A stretch of 64,000 nucleotides of DNA from positions 1-64,000 of the forward strand of contig JBATXM010000228.1 in NCBI GenBank assembly GCA_049673305.1. Direction: 5' to 3'. The translations under genes were made by a program, and so were the position numbers. Positions 8,990 through 19,796 of this stretch are shown piece by piece (the first letter of the stretch is position 1; each line of letters starts with the position of its first letter). The DNA is from GCA-003244245 sp049673305 (GTDB lineage: Bacteria > Actinomycetota > Actinomycetes > Mycobacteriales > Pseudonocardiaceae). A model generated the notes under the pieces. It saw only the letters and a list, made by a program, of their open reading frames with translations, was not told where the DNA came from and ran no database searches.

Positions 8990-9604
8990 ATGAAGATCGC
9001 AATCATCGGCGCGGGCCGGCTCGGATCGGCCCTTGGCAAGCGCCTGGTCCAAGCCGGCCATGAAGTGCTCTACGGTGGCGCAGATGCCGCGTCGAGCACC
9101 CAGGCGACTAGGGACCGGGTCACCAACGCACGTGCGGCGGAGTTCGGTGAGGTGGTCGTGCTGGCGGTGCCCTTCCACAAGATCGGGCAGGCGATTGATC
9201 AGACCGCAGGCATGCTGACCGGCAAGGTTCTTTGGTCCTGCGTCAACGCGGTGCTCCCCGACGCCTCGGGCCTGGCCGTTGGCTTTGACACCTCCGCCGC
9301 CGAACAGGTCGCCCGCCACGCGCAGGGTGCCCGCGTGGTCAGTGCACTCCCACCGTTTGCCGACGTCCTAGCATCCGAGAACGTGACCTTCGGCGGGCAC
9401 CGGCCTACTGTCTTCCTGTGCAGCGATGACCAATCAGCCAAAACGGACGTCACGCGGCTCATCCAGGACCTTGGCGCTGAGCCCGTCGACGCCGGACCGC
9501 TCACGACCTCGCGGTTGGTCGAGCCTGCCATGATGCTCCTGGTCGCCATCGCTTACGGCAGCCCCGCCCCCCGCACCGTTGGTCTCAAGCTCTTGGAGCG
9601 ATAG
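8990..9604 (+). CDS. F420/NADP oxidoreductase-like Rossmann protein, copy 2
   Basis: 204 residues. The N-terminus MKIAIIGAGRLGSALGKRLV is a Rossmann loop, followed by VLYGGAD and VVVLAVPFHKIGQAID. It is related to the gene at 8269 but divergent from it: the NSRG phosphate-binding loop is replaced by GGAD, which suggests a different cofactor preference. The ATG at 8990 has GGGA 8 nt upstream. It probably forms a two-gene unit with copy 1 and ends 45 nt short of the convergent end of the ten-gene operon. Exact reaction unknown. Confidence 0.8.
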   Translation: MKIAIIGAGRLGSALGKRLVQAGHEVLYGGADAASSTQATRDRVTNARAAEFGEVVVLAVPFHKIGQAIDQTAGMLTGKVLWSCVNAVLPDASGLAVGFDTSAAEQVARHAQGARVVSALPPFADVLASENVTFGGHRPTVFLCSDDQSAKTDVTRLIQDLGAEPVDAGPLTTSRLVEPAMMLLVAIAYGSPAPRTVGLKLLER

Positions 9605-9649
9605 ATCTTCTGTCTCCCCGGCGCCTCATTCCTAGCCTGTCTTTTTCGT

Positions 9650-10003
9650 CTATCCCGTCGGTCGGTGCTCAACGAATGCTACCGTCTGTCGCCAAACCAA
9701 CCCGTTATTAAATACTAACGTACCGACGGCAGTGGTGAGTCGTCCGCCGAGTCGCTCCGCAGCCTGATAAAGGATTATATCATCGGTGACCTGAAGCGCA
9801 TCCATGCCGGTGATCTGCGGCTGCTCGGCAAGGTAATCATCGAACAACTTGCGAATCTCATCGCGCCCATGAGCGATCCTGTCGAAACGCACGAAAATCG
9901 CATCCTCCGCATACCGCTCGGCCAACCCCGCAGTGTCGCCAGCCTGCAGAAGTTTCACCTGCGACTCCAGGAACTCTTGCGGTGCGATCTTCTCGTCGGC
10001 CAT
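9650..10003 (-). CDS. NTF2/SnoaL-like protein, last gene of the ten-gene operon
   Basis: 117-residue single-domain alpha+beta barrel of the NTF2/SnoaL type. Recognisable features are the N-terminal helix with LQAGDTAGLAERYAEDAIFV, the FDRIAHGRDEIRKLFDDYL segment, and the terminal strand VWRQTVAFVEHRP. Members may be isomerases, cyclases or hydrolases, or simply bind ligands, so no reaction is assigned. AGGAGG lies 8 nt before the ATG at 10003. It is 15 nt downstream of the VOC gene and is clearly co-transcribed. It is the third SnoaL-like protein of the operon. Confidence 0.8.
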   Translation of the reverse strand: MADEKIAPQEFLESQVKLLQAGDTAGLAERYAEDAIFVRFDRIAHGRDEIRKLFDDYLAEQPQITGMDALQVTDDIILYQAAERLGGRLTTAVGTLVFNNGLVWRQTVAFVEHRPTG

Positions 10004-10018
10004 TTCAGCGGTCCTCCT

Positions 10019-10465
10019 TCATCGTTCGCTCGACTGTGCAGACTCCCGGACTGTGGTCAGGTCCTCGTCGCGGTACCCTTGACTCACCTCCACGACTACC
10101 CCATCGGGATCGATCAGCCAAACGCTGCGCCATCCTGGGATGAAATTATCGAAGCTGAGCGGACCCAGGGAGACCGGAACCGCGTCGCCAATTCGGGCAA
10201 GGAACGCGTCCAGGTCGTCGACCTGAAAGGCAATATGTCGGACGACCCCCATATTTTGAGGTCCGTCAGCTGCAGGCTCCTTGAGCGTACCAGCGGTAAC
10301 GTGGAACAGTTCGAGGTAGGCATCTCCCTGGCGAAGGAACACGATCTGTTCCTTGCCGAGCGGCACTACTCTGGCGCGTTCGAAACCAAACCACTTCCGG
10401 TAGAAGTCCTCGGTCGTGCGCTGATCCCGACAGTTGAGCGCGATGTGTGACCAATGTAAGTTCAA
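10019..10465 (-). CDS. VOC (glyoxalase/dioxygenase superfamily) protein
   Basis: 148-residue VOC protein with paired beta-alpha-beta-beta-beta modules: HWSHIALNCRDQRTTEDFYR begins module 1 and VRHIAFQVDDLDAFLARI module 2. It ends with the typical IDPDGVVVEVSQ. The metal ligands look like a His in each module and Glu residues at YLELFH and VVEV. I prefer a TTG start at 10465, because GGAGGAGG lies 8 nt upstream and the upstream GMC gene ends 4 nt before it. An in-frame start further upstream would overlap GMC. A glyoxalase I, epimerase or dioxygenase role is possible; the operon context suggests reactive carbonyl metabolism. Confidence 0.82.
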   Translation of the reverse strand: MNLHWSHIALNCRDQRTTEDFYRKWFGFERARVVPLGKEQIVFLRQGDAYLELFHVTAGTLKEPAADGPQNMGVVRHIAFQVDDLDAFLARIGDAVPVSLGPLSFDNFIPGWRSVWLIDPDGVVVEVSQGYRDEDLTTVRESAQSSER

Positions 10466-10469
10466 GGAT

Positions 10470-12110
10470 TCAGCCTCCTCCAGCCCGGGGCAATGTGGTG
10501 GACACCGGAAAGCCGGACTTATCTCGACGGTCTTCATTGATCAGGTCGGCTGCACGTTCCGCGATCGCAGCGATGGCGGTGTGGCAGTTGGCGGATGGCA
10601 CCGTGGGTATGACGCTGGCGTCCACGACGCGCAGGCCGGTCACCCCGTGCACGCGTAGCCGAGGGTCGACCACGGCTTGGTCGTCAATGCCCATTCGGCA
10701 GGAGCCGACTTGGTGGTGGTAGCTGTCAGCCCGACTCCGGACGAAGCTCTCCAGCTCGGAGTCGGTCTGTACCGCCGGTCCCGGCCTGAGCTCGCCCTTG
10801 AGCAGCTCCTTGAAGGCCGGCGCGGCGAAGATGTCGCGTGACAGCTTGACCGCTTGCACCATCCGCGCGACATCGGCCCTGTCCCTCAGATAGTTCGGGT
10901 TGACCGCCGGCTTGGTGAACGGGTCGGCGCTCGCCAGCCGAACCCAACCCCGCGATTGAGGTCGGACGAGGCCTGGTAAAATGCTGACCGCGTTGGGATA
11001 CTGTTGGCCGATGATGATGTCGAACGGCACGTGAACGAAGCCGATCTGCAGGTCTGGCGCGATCATGCCCGGCTGCGAGGTGGTGAACAACGCCGACTCG
11101 GAGAGGTTCTGACGACCTGGCTCGACCGGGTCCATCGTCTCGGCGATCAGTCCGACTAGGACGTGGTTGTGGAAGTTCTGACCCACCCCGGGCACATCCA
11201 CCACGAGCGGAATGTCAAACCGGCGGAGTTGCTCGGCATCACCGATGCCGGACAGCAACAGCAGCTTCGGTGACTCGATGGCTCCGGCGCAGACAATCAC
11301 CTCCCGCGCCGCGCGCACCGTCTGCAATCCCAGCTCTGCCCCACCGTCCTGGCCACTCCGGCCGACCCGGCGGCTTTCGCCAATCGGCTTAGTTGGCGCG
11401 TCCTGCCGGTAGGTCACACCGACGCAACGCTGGTCCTCGACTATCAGCCGCATCGCCTGTGCGTTGGTCCGCAGTATGAGGTTCGGCCGGTTCAGCGCAG
11501 GCTCTAAGAACGCCGCGAGGGCGCCACACCGCCTGCTACTCTCGACGTTGATGTGGTGCCAACCGGCACCCAGCATCTGCGGGCCGTTGAAGTCCGCCAC
11601 CTCGGGATAGCCGAGCTGCATGCAGGCGTCGATAAAAGTGCGCGACAGTGGGTTCGGATCGTGTCGACCCGCGTTGGTGACGATCTGCGGCCCGTCCGTG
11701 CCGGTCCACGAATCAATTGGGTCCTCCTGCCGTTCGAGCTTCTTGAAATACGGCAGGAGATCTTTATACGACCAGCCGACCGCTCCCTGGTAGGCCCAGT
11801 TGTCGAAGTCCGAGGGATGGCCCCGGACATGCATCATGATGTACAGATTGCTGCTGCCGCCGGGCATCTTGCCCCGCGGCTCGGAGATGACCCGCCCGCC
11901 GAGGCTAGGCTGGGGTACACTCTGATATCCCCAGTCGACATCCGAGCCCAAAAGCGTGTACCACAACGGTGCGGCGTCAACGTTGGTTGGGATCCATTCC
12001 CCACCCGCTTCCAGCACCAGCACGCGTATTTCCGGGTTCTCGGTAAGGCGGTGGGCGAGCACTGAACCAGCGGTACCGGCCCCCACGAGGATGTAATCGA
12101 ACTCGTCCAT
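10470..12110 (-). CDS. GMC-family FAD-dependent oxidoreductase
   Basis: 546-residue glucose-methanol-choline oxidoreductase. The FAD-binding dinucleotide motif is at the N-terminus (DYILVGAGTAGSVLAHRL). The first GMC signature is around GKMPGGSSNLYIMMHVRG, and the second is VIVCAGAIESPKLLLLSGIG. The C-terminal active-site region has DSYHHQVGSCRMG and SANCHTAIAAIAERAADLI, with His at the position often occupied by Asn or His. Oxidises an alcohol; the substrate is not predictable from sequence (choline, aryl alcohol or sugar). ATG at 12110 after GCGGGA. It lies 13 nt downstream of a SnoaL-like gene and 4 nt upstream of the VOC gene in the ten-gene operon. Confidence 0.92.
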   Translation of the reverse strand: MDEFDYILVGAGTAGSVLAHRLTENPEIRVLVLEAGGEWIPTNVDAAPLWYTLLGSDVDWGYQSVPQPSLGGRVISEPRGKMPGGSSNLYIMMHVRGHPSDFDNWAYQGAVGWSYKDLLPYFKKLERQEDPIDSWTGTDGPQIVTNAGRHDPNPLSRTFIDACMQLGYPEVADFNGPQMLGAGWHHINVESSRRCGALAAFLEPALNRPNLILRTNAQAMRLIVEDQRCVGVTYRQDAPTKPIGESRRVGRSGQDGGAELGLQTVRAAREVIVCAGAIESPKLLLLSGIGDAEQLRRFDIPLVVDVPGVGQNFHNHVLVGLIAETMDPVEPGRQNLSESALFTTSQPGMIAPDLQIGFVHVPFDIIIGQQYPNAVSILPGLVRPQSRGWVRLASADPFTKPAVNPNYLRDRADVARMVQAVKLSRDIFAAPAFKELLKGELRPGPAVQTDSELESFVRSRADSYHHQVGSCRMGIDDQAVVDPRLRVHGVTGLRVVDASVIPTVPSANCHTAIAAIAERAADLINEDRRDKSGFPVSTTLPRAGGG

Positions 12111-12123
12111 TTCCCGCACCCGT

Positions 12124-12486
12124 CTAGGAGGCCTTAAAAGGAGCTGTATCGTGGAAGTTGGCCATATAGGTGATTCGCCCGTCAATGATGCGGAAGTAGT
12201 TGGCGGCGTCGACTTCGATCGATCCACCGCGCGGCGTCCTGGCTGAGATGTGCGAGACCACAGCGGCCTGCTCATCTTCGATTACTATGTGCCGCGGGAC
12301 GTTCTGGAATGAGGTGTACATTTTCGGAAAACCCTTCATCATCTGGCGAAGGGTGTCCTGTCCCTCGATATGACCGGCTAGTTGCTCGTCCATGACCTGG
12401 TCGTGCGCGAACAGGTCAGTCCACCCGTCCCAATCGCCCTGGTTGGCCAGCTCGTAATAACGCGTCACAACGTCTCTGGTGTCCAT
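12124..12486 (-). CDS. NTF2/SnoaL-like protein
   Basis: 120-residue SnoaL-like protein: VVTRYYELANQGDWDGWTDL, followed by HIEGQDTLRQMMKGF and a C-terminal YFRIIDGRITYMANFHDTAP. The pattern resembles ketosteroid-isomerase-like ester cyclases, but no catalytic assignment is safe. The ATG at 12486 is preceded by AGGAAGG at 5 nt. It is in tandem with a second SnoaL-like gene 33 nt upstream and the GMC gene 13 nt downstream. Two adjacent members with little similarity suggest a heteromeric or sequential role. Confidence 0.78.
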   Translation of the reverse strand: MDTRDVVTRYYELANQGDWDGWTDLFAHDQVMDEQLAGHIEGQDTLRQMMKGFPKMYTSFQNVPRHIVIEDEQAAVVSHISARTPRGGSIEVDAANYFRIIDGRITYMANFHDTAPFKAS

Positions 12487-12519
12487 CAATACCTTCCTGG
12501 ATCGATATCTTTCCGGTAT

Positions 12520-12957
12520 TCACAGGGGCGCGGATCCCGGCATCGGGTCCATGGCGTTTACCATGTAGCGAACTATCTGCAAGTAGCCGGTTCCGGGCGC
12601 GCGCCGTACCTCCCACGTCTGGGTGGCGTCGAACCCCAGCCACTTGCTCCGCGGTTCCGGAGGATCCCAGATTTTCGCCTGCCAGTTGACGATCAGGCGG
12701 ATCTCGGCGCGGGTGTCGTCGTGCCTGGTGACTGTGAAATCTTTAAGTTCGTGGGCCTCGTCGAAGAAACGACGGGTCACGGTGTCGTACCAACTGCGGA
12801 AACCGGCATGGCCTTTCTGTACCCCCTCAGGAAAGTGCATCTCCAGCTCTTCGTCGGCAAGGAGCGGAAGCAGGCTCACTACGTCGGCGTGCCGATCCAG
12901 AGCAGCGAACCATTCGGTGGCGTAGGAACGCAACTGGTCTTGGGTGGCAATAGCCAT
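12520..12957 (-). CDS. NTF2/SnoaL-like protein
   Basis: 145-residue protein with an NTF2-like fold: EWFAALDRHADVVSLLPLLA, then LEMHFPEGVQKGHAGFRSWY, and an Arg/Trp-rich beta sheet. It resembles the NTF2-like proteins found beside oxidoreductases; function unknown. An AAGGAG ribosome site lies just upstream of the ATG at 12957. It is the sixth gene of the operon, 48 nt downstream of the AGE-STAS fusion. Confidence 0.76.
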   Translation of the reverse strand: MAIATQDQLRSYATEWFAALDRHADVVSLLPLLADEELEMHFPEGVQKGHAGFRSWYDTVTRRFFDEAHELKDFTVTRHDDTRAEIRLIVNWQAKIWDPPEPRSKWLGFDATQTWEVRRAPGTGYLQIVRYMVNAMDPMPGSAPL

Positions 12958-13005
12958 GAATATCTCCTTCTCGCTCCAGATGTTAGATCAGTCGCGATCT
13001 TGGCC

Positions 13006-15264
13006 TCAGCCTGTGGGAGCCGCGCCGGGGTTTGCCGTGGCGTCTCCGTCGAGCACCGTGACCCCGCTGAGGGCGCCCACATCCTGCAGCGTCCGCTTCA
13101 CTTCCGGGGTGGCGCCGACGACGGAGATGGTCGTGGCCACGTCGAGGCCCTGCCGGGCAACGACAAACGCTCGAGCGCACCTGTCCGAGATGCTGCGTAG
13201 CCCGGCAAGCTGGAGTACCACCTCCTTTGGCTGAGCGGCGACGATCCGCTTCAACTCCAATTTCAGGGCCATCACGGCGCTGTCGTCCAGCTCTCCGTCC
13301 AACGTGAGCTGCGCTACTCCACCACTGAGATCTAATTCGATATCGAACGGAAGAGACGCCGGCACTATCCGAACCCGGACCTCCAGGTCCTCGGGAGTCC
13401 GGGTAGGCACGTTCGAGTCGTCCACGATTCCCAGCCGGATTGCGAGAGGGTGGGGCACCGTCGGCTGCGTCAGTGGTTCCGGCAGGGTCACCGTCATCAC
13501 CTCGGCGTCGAAGTTGGCATAGCGGTTCCCATTGACCCAGACCGCATCGATCCTGATACTGCCCGGCGGCAGCAGGTCGGGCGCTACCCGCAGGATGTTG
13601 TCCTTGAGCACACCGGGCTGGGGCTTGAAGTAGAAGTCCATCGGTTGCTTGGTGAGGAGCAGGTTCGTGTACACGGCGGCCAGGTAGCACAGTTCGAAGG
13701 AGTGGTAGCCCGACATCGAGTGGCTACCCTTGAGCCGCTCGGTGCCCAGCAGGTACGGGATGCCGCTGGCCAGGACGTTGAAGTACACGCCGCCCGAGTC
13801 GTTGTCCGGGAACCAGGCGTTGTAGAAAGCCGACGACTCGCGAGCCATCCGCAGGTACTGGGCGTTGAGATCCCTTGGCTCTTGGAGCGACCCGGCTAGG
13901 ATGAGGAACGCCAGGATGCCCTGTTCGTTCTGCCACCACGCCTTGCGGTCGTGCCAGATTAACCGGTGGAACTCCTGCCCGGGCGCCAGCTCCCGCTCGA
14001 CCATGTCATACCAGCCCCCGCGCTGCTTGTCTCGCCCCACGTCGGGGACCACGGTGGCAATCTTGCGGGCGAGTTCCAGGTAGCGGTCATCCGGATGCAG
14101 ATGCGCAACACGCATCAGGTTCCAGGCGATTTTCAGGTTGTGTCCGACGATGGCCCGGTTCTTCTGCAAAGGCGTCTCGTGGTCCGGGGTCCAGTCCTCG
14201 AAGAACTTCTCATTGACGAACGGACTGTGCTCGTAGTCGGGGAAATGCGTGACGATCAGGTCCGAGCAGGATGCGAGCATGTCCGCGTAGCGCGCGTCGG
14301 CGGTCGCCAGCCAGAGGTTAATCAGATAAGCGGGCGCGTGGTCGCCGACCGAGTTCCAGTTCTTGCGCGCCCGGTTGTGGGTGAGCGACTCGTCGCGCGG
14401 GTCCATCGTCACCGGATCCAGGTGGGAGAAGTAGCCCTCGTGGTCCTTGTCCAGGAAGTACCGGTCGAACAGATTCACCGTCATTTCGGCGTCACGCAGG
14501 ATGCGCGGGTCCCCGGTCACCCGGTAGGTCTGGACGGGACCAGCCAGCGCGTAGATCTGCTCGTAGGCGGGGATGGCGTCGAGGTCGTCGCCGAACTCCG
14601 AAGCGAGGATGTTGCGCTGGTGGTCACCCTGGATGTCCGCCGCGTGGTACCAGTAGACGATCCCCTCCTTTTCGTCGATCGCCCGCAGATGCTCCCGCAG
14701 GTACTCGGTCCCCTTCTCGGCAGCCTGCAGGTATCGGTCCTCACCGGTGAGCAGGTACGCGGTGGCGAAGCCGTAGACCATCCGCGAGATGGTGTCCGTC
14801 TCCTGCCGGGTGCTGGGAACTTTCTGGCCCTCCAGGGTCAGCTGAGTACGATAATTCCGGTAATCGATCACACCGTCCGGGAACTGGGCGTTGAAGTAGA
14901 ACTCCGCCAGGTCGCGGATCTGATTGATCCACCAGTCGGGGGACTCGAAGCGCCAGTCGTTCTCGGTCCGGCCCACGAGCACGAGACGCTTGGCTTCCAG
15001 TATGTAGTCCCCGCCCTCGGGATAGAAGATGCCGTAGGCGAACAGAAAACGGCCGGGTGTCAGCAGGCTTTGTATAGGGGCGCCCGGGTCCTGGAACGGC
15101 TCGCGCGGATTGCGGATCACCTCCGCGTAGGTGACGTCGGTCAGCTTCACCCGAAACTCGCGCCCGTCGCTCGTCGTGAGGCCGAACATCCCCTCCGGTG
15201 CATCCTTGATCGCGGTGACGTAACCGGCGATGGTGTCCGAGAAGGTGAAATGCATCTTGTCCAT
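13006..15264 (-). CDS. AGE-family (alpha/alpha)6-barrel epimerase/isomerase fused to a C-terminal STAS domain
   Basis: 752 residues. About 1-95 is a beta-rich N-terminal module (ITSDGREFRVKLTDV-like region). About 95-540 is an N-acylglucosamine 2-epimerase-type barrel (TISRMVYGFATAYLLTGEDR, VGHNLKIAWNLMRVAHLHPD, WWQNEQGILAFLILAG), which has the aromatic residues and His typical of sugar isomerases. About 640-745 is a STAS fold (IELDLSGGVAQLTLDGELDD and then VVLQLAGLRSISDRCARAFV). The usual phosphorylatable Ser of anti-sigma antagonists (D-S-S/T) is not evident; S-D-R stands at that place. ATG at 15264 after AGGAGA. Probably cytosolic. A sugar epimerase tethered to a partner-binding STAS domain is unusual. 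The substrate is unknown, but the glgX neighbour suggests glucose/mannose-type sugars. Confidence 0.82.
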   Translation of the reverse strand: MDKMHFTFSDTIAGYVTAIKDAPEGMFGLTTSDGREFRVKLTDVTYAEVIRNPREPFQDPGAPIQSLLTPGRFLFAYGIFYPEGGDYILEAKRLVLVGRTENDWRFESPDWWINQIRDLAEFYFNAQFPDGVIDYRNYRTQLTLEGQKVPSTRQETDTISRMVYGFATAYLLTGEDRYLQAAEKGTEYLREHLRAIDEKEGIVYWYHAADIQGDHQRNILASEFGDDLDAIPAYEQIYALAGPVQTYRVTGDPRILRDAEMTVNLFDRYFLDKDHEGYFSHLDPVTMDPRDESLTHNRARKNWNSVGDHAPAYLINLWLATADARYADMLASCSDLIVTHFPDYEHSPFVNEKFFEDWTPDHETPLQKNRAIVGHNLKIAWNLMRVAHLHPDDRYLELARKIATVVPDVGRDKQRGGWYDMVERELAPGQEFHRLIWHDRKAWWQNEQGILAFLILAGSLQEPRDLNAQYLRMARESSAFYNAWFPDNDSGGVYFNVLASGIPYLLGTERLKGSHSMSGYHSFELCYLAAVYTNLLLTKQPMDFYFKPQPGVLKDNILRVAPDLLPPGSIRIDAVWVNGNRYANFDAEVMTVTLPEPLTQPTVPHPLAIRLGIVDDSNVPTRTPEDLEVRVRIVPASLPFDIELDLSGGVAQLTLDGELDDSAVMALKLELKRIVAAQPKEVVLQLAGLRSISDRCARAFVVARQGLDVATTISVVGATPEVKRTLQDVGALSGVTVLDGDATANPGAAPTG

Positions 15265-15301
15265 CAATTGTCTCCTTGCGTGCCGCCCAGTGCCCCACTA
15301 C

Positions 15302-15325
15302 CAGGGCCTCATTACCAAGGCCTCA

Positions 15326-15329
<4 letters not shown>
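15302..15329. repeat. 14-nt tandem duplication at the glgX stop codon
   Basis: CAGGGCCTCATTAC is followed directly by CAAGGCCTCATTAC; the second copy supplies the TAA stop of glgX on the minus strand. Two copies with one mismatch; probably a small slippage duplication. Confidence 0.7.
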
Positions 15330-17437
<2,108 letters not shown>

Positions 17438-17456
17438 CTCAGCGATCCGGAAAAGA

Positions 17457-18029
17457 TCAGTCCTTCTCGCTCAGCATGTCGATGATCGTGCGAGCGAAGA
17501 GATGGCAGAGTGGTCCCGACCGGCCGGTGACGAGGTCACCGTCGACGACAACATCCTGATCGGTGTAGATGGCGCCCATATTGCGCACGTCTCCGAAAAG
17601 GTTGTTGTGCGCGACCACCGGGCGGCCCCGGACCAGCTCAGGGGCCGATGCCACCAGCCACAGGCCATGACAGATGATTCCCTTGAGGATGCTCGCGTCA
17701 GCAAAGGCGCGCTGCAAGAACTCGGTAGCTGGCGAGAGCTTGGTGACATCTTCTGTGTAGCGCAAACGGTCGGCGACCATGCCCGACGGCACGATCACGG
17801 CCCCGAAGCCGTGCAGCTGCTCATCGCTCATGTGCTCGAAACTCTCCTGGCACTGCAGCGGAGCCTTGTACTCGTGACCGAAAAAGGTCAGCGACGGCTG
17901 GCCCCAGAGCCGGCTCAGGAGGTGGAGCTCGGCGCCTTCCTCGGCAAAACGATGCTGGTAATAAGCGATCTCGGGCTCGTAGTAGTCACTTTCAATGAGA
18001 ACAGCGATCTTCTTTCCGTTCAGCCTCAT
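17457..18029 (-). CDS. DJ-1/PfpI superfamily protein (second of two in the operon)
   Basis: 190 residues, compact DJ-1/PfpI fold. The conserved Glu lies in AVLIESDYYEPEI and the nucleophile-elbow Cys in GIICHGLWLVASAP, giving a Glu-Cys-His arrangement like that of DJ-1, the PfpI protease and glyoxalase III/deglycase enzymes. The loop FFGHEYKAP and the terminal RTIIDML helix also fit. ATG at 18029 with GTGGAG at 6 nt, 12 nt after the ThDP enzyme stop. Probable substrates are methylglyoxal/glyoxal or glycated products; this is inferred from the family and not demonstrated. Confidence 0.86.
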   Translation of the reverse strand: MRLNGKKIAVLIESDYYEPEIAYYQHRFAEEGAELHLLSRLWGQPSLTFFGHEYKAPLQCQESFEHMSDEQLHGFGAVIVPSGMVADRLRYTEDVTKLSPATEFLQRAFADASILKGIICHGLWLVASAPELVRGRPVVAHNNLFGDVRNMGAIYTDQDVVVDGDLVTGRSGPLCHLFARTIIDMLSEKD

Positions 18030-18041
18030 GGGTAACTCCAC

Positions 18042-19796
18042 TTACTGGCCGCATTTAACGTGGCCGACGTCGCCGGAAACATCGCCGTCGATGACGAGGT
18101 CGATCAGGAACGGACCGTCGGTTTCAAGCGCCCGGATGATGGCCGGCCGCACCTGGGACCCGGTTTCCACCCGGACCGCAGGCACCCCCAGTGACTCGGC
18201 TATCCGGTCGAACCGGAGCTCGGGGCCACCGAGGTCGAAGGAGGCCGGGAAGTCGTGTTCCGGCAGTCCACGCTCCCGCCAGTACTGTTGGATGTTGACT
18301 TTAAGGATCCGGTAGCTCCGGTTGTTGCACACCACGATCTTGGCGCCAATCCGGTGGTGCGCGGCGGTCCACAGCGCCTGGATCGTGTACATGGCACCCC
18401 CGTCGCCGGTGAAGCCGAACACGGTCCGCTCGGGGTGAGCCAGCTTGAGCCCCAACGCTCCGGGCGCTCCCACCCCCAACGAGCCGCCCCGGGTCTGAAA
18501 GTAGGCGCCGGGCCGGGTTGGCAGCAGATAACGGACCAGATCGGGCGAGGTGGTGATCGCTTCGTCGAAGACGACGACGTCGTCGGGGGCCAGCTCAGCC
18601 AGCTCAGCCATGAACCGGGAGGCCGGCATCGGCATGTCGTCCCAGCGCGCCTGATCGGCCTGGCGCTGGGTCTCCTGTTCCTGGCGCTTGACTACGGAGA
18701 GCTGACGTGAGCGCTGCGTGGCCGCCTGTTTCTGCGCGGAAGACATCTCCCGCTCCAGCGACTCGGCGAGCCGCGCCAGGGTCAGCTTGGGATCGCTGAC
18801 CAGCCCGAGATCGACCGGGAAGTTCTTCGCGATCGCGTCGGTGTCGAGATCGATGTGAACGATTCGCGCGTCTGGCGCGAAGGCCCCGTCCAGCGCGGGG
18901 AAGACCTCCGGGAAGACGTAGGTGCCGCAGATCAGGACCGCGTCAGCTTCCACCGTGATAGGCGCGCTGTCCTTGGCGAACATGTGCCCGAGCAGCCCGC
19001 GGAAATGTGGATGCGCGGCGCTCAGGTTCACCTCGGACGAGTCCGCCGCCCAGACCGCCGCGCCCCAGAGCTCAGCGACTCGGGCCAGCTCCGGCTGGCC
19101 CTCCGAGAAGGCCACCCCGTCACCGACGATGACGATCGGGTTCTTCGCCCCGGCCAGGAGACGGGCGGCCTGGGTGACCAGCGCGGGCTCCGGTGCGGTG
19201 CGGGTGGCGAGGATCGAGGTCGCCACCACCTCTTCGGTGTTCGGGGCGTCCAGCACGTCCATCGGCAGGGCCAGGAAAACCGGGCCGGTGGGCGGGGTGG
19301 TGGCGATCTTGATGGCCCGGCGCAACACCCGCAACAGCGACGTGGGGTGCGTGACCCGCCCGGCCCACTTGGTGACCGGCTCCGCCATCCCGACCAGGTC
19401 GGCCGCCATCTGCGCGTCCATCGCGTCGTAGCGGACCCCCGCGTCACCGGCGAGCACGACGAGCGGCGCATGCCCCCGCTTGGCCTGGTACATCATCCCG
19501 ATGCCGTTGCCGAGGCCGACGCCGCTGTGCAGCTGGACCACGGCGGGCCGGTGGGTCGCGCGAGCGTAGCCGTCCGCGATGCCGAGCGCCACCGTCTCCT
19601 GGAGGGCGAACACGTACCGCACAGTCGGATAGTCGGCGAGGGCGTCGAGGAATCCCTGCTCGACGGTCCCCGGATTGCCAAACAGGTAGTGGATGTCGTC
19701 CGCGAGCAGCTGCTCGAAGAGGGCGAAGCGGCCGGTGCGGCCGCCCGCCGTCGCACTCGCCACCTGCCCGAGATCGACTCCGACCGGGGCGCTCAT
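18042..19796 (-). CDS. Thiamine-diphosphate-dependent enzyme, benzoylformate decarboxylase/acetolactate synthase-like
   Basis: 584 residues with the three ThDP domains. The PYR domain has YLFGNPGTVEQGFLDAL and the catalytic Glu in FALQETVALGIADGYARA. A central domain follows, and the PP domain has GFTGDGGAMYTIQALWTAAH and CNNRSYRILK (the GDG...NN metal/diphosphate motif). It most resembles benzoylformate decarboxylase-type or unassigned 2-oxo-acid ThDP enzymes; the BFDC active-site Ser in NPGS is Thr here. The reaction is probably decarboxylation or carboligation of a 2-oxo acid or glyoxylate. It starts within the upstream DJ-1 gene (ATGA overlap, 19793-19796), so the two are translationally coupled. 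Confidence 0.88.
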   Translation of the reverse strand: MSAPVGVDLGQVASATAGGRTGRFALFEQLLADDIHYLFGNPGTVEQGFLDALADYPTVRYVFALQETVALGIADGYARATHRPAVVQLHSGVGLGNGIGMMYQAKRGHAPLVVLAGDAGVRYDAMDAQMAADLVGMAEPVTKWAGRVTHPTSLLRVLRRAIKIATTPPTGPVFLALPMDVLDAPNTEEVVATSILATRTAPEPALVTQAARLLAGAKNPIVIVGDGVAFSEGQPELARVAELWGAAVWAADSSEVNLSAAHPHFRGLLGHMFAKDSAPITVEADAVLICGTYVFPEVFPALDGAFAPDARIVHIDLDTDAIAKNFPVDLGLVSDPKLTLARLAESLEREMSSAQKQAATQRSRQLSVVKRQEQETQRQADQARWDDMPMPASRFMAELAELAPDDVVVFDEAITTSPDLVRYLLPTRPGAYFQTRGGSLGVGAPGALGLKLAHPERTVFGFTGDGGAMYTIQALWTAAHHRIGAKIVVCNNRSYRILKVNIQQYWRERGLPEHDFPASFDLGGPELRFDRIAESLGVPAVRVETGSQVRPAIIRALETDGPFLIDLVIDGDVSGDVGHVKCGQ

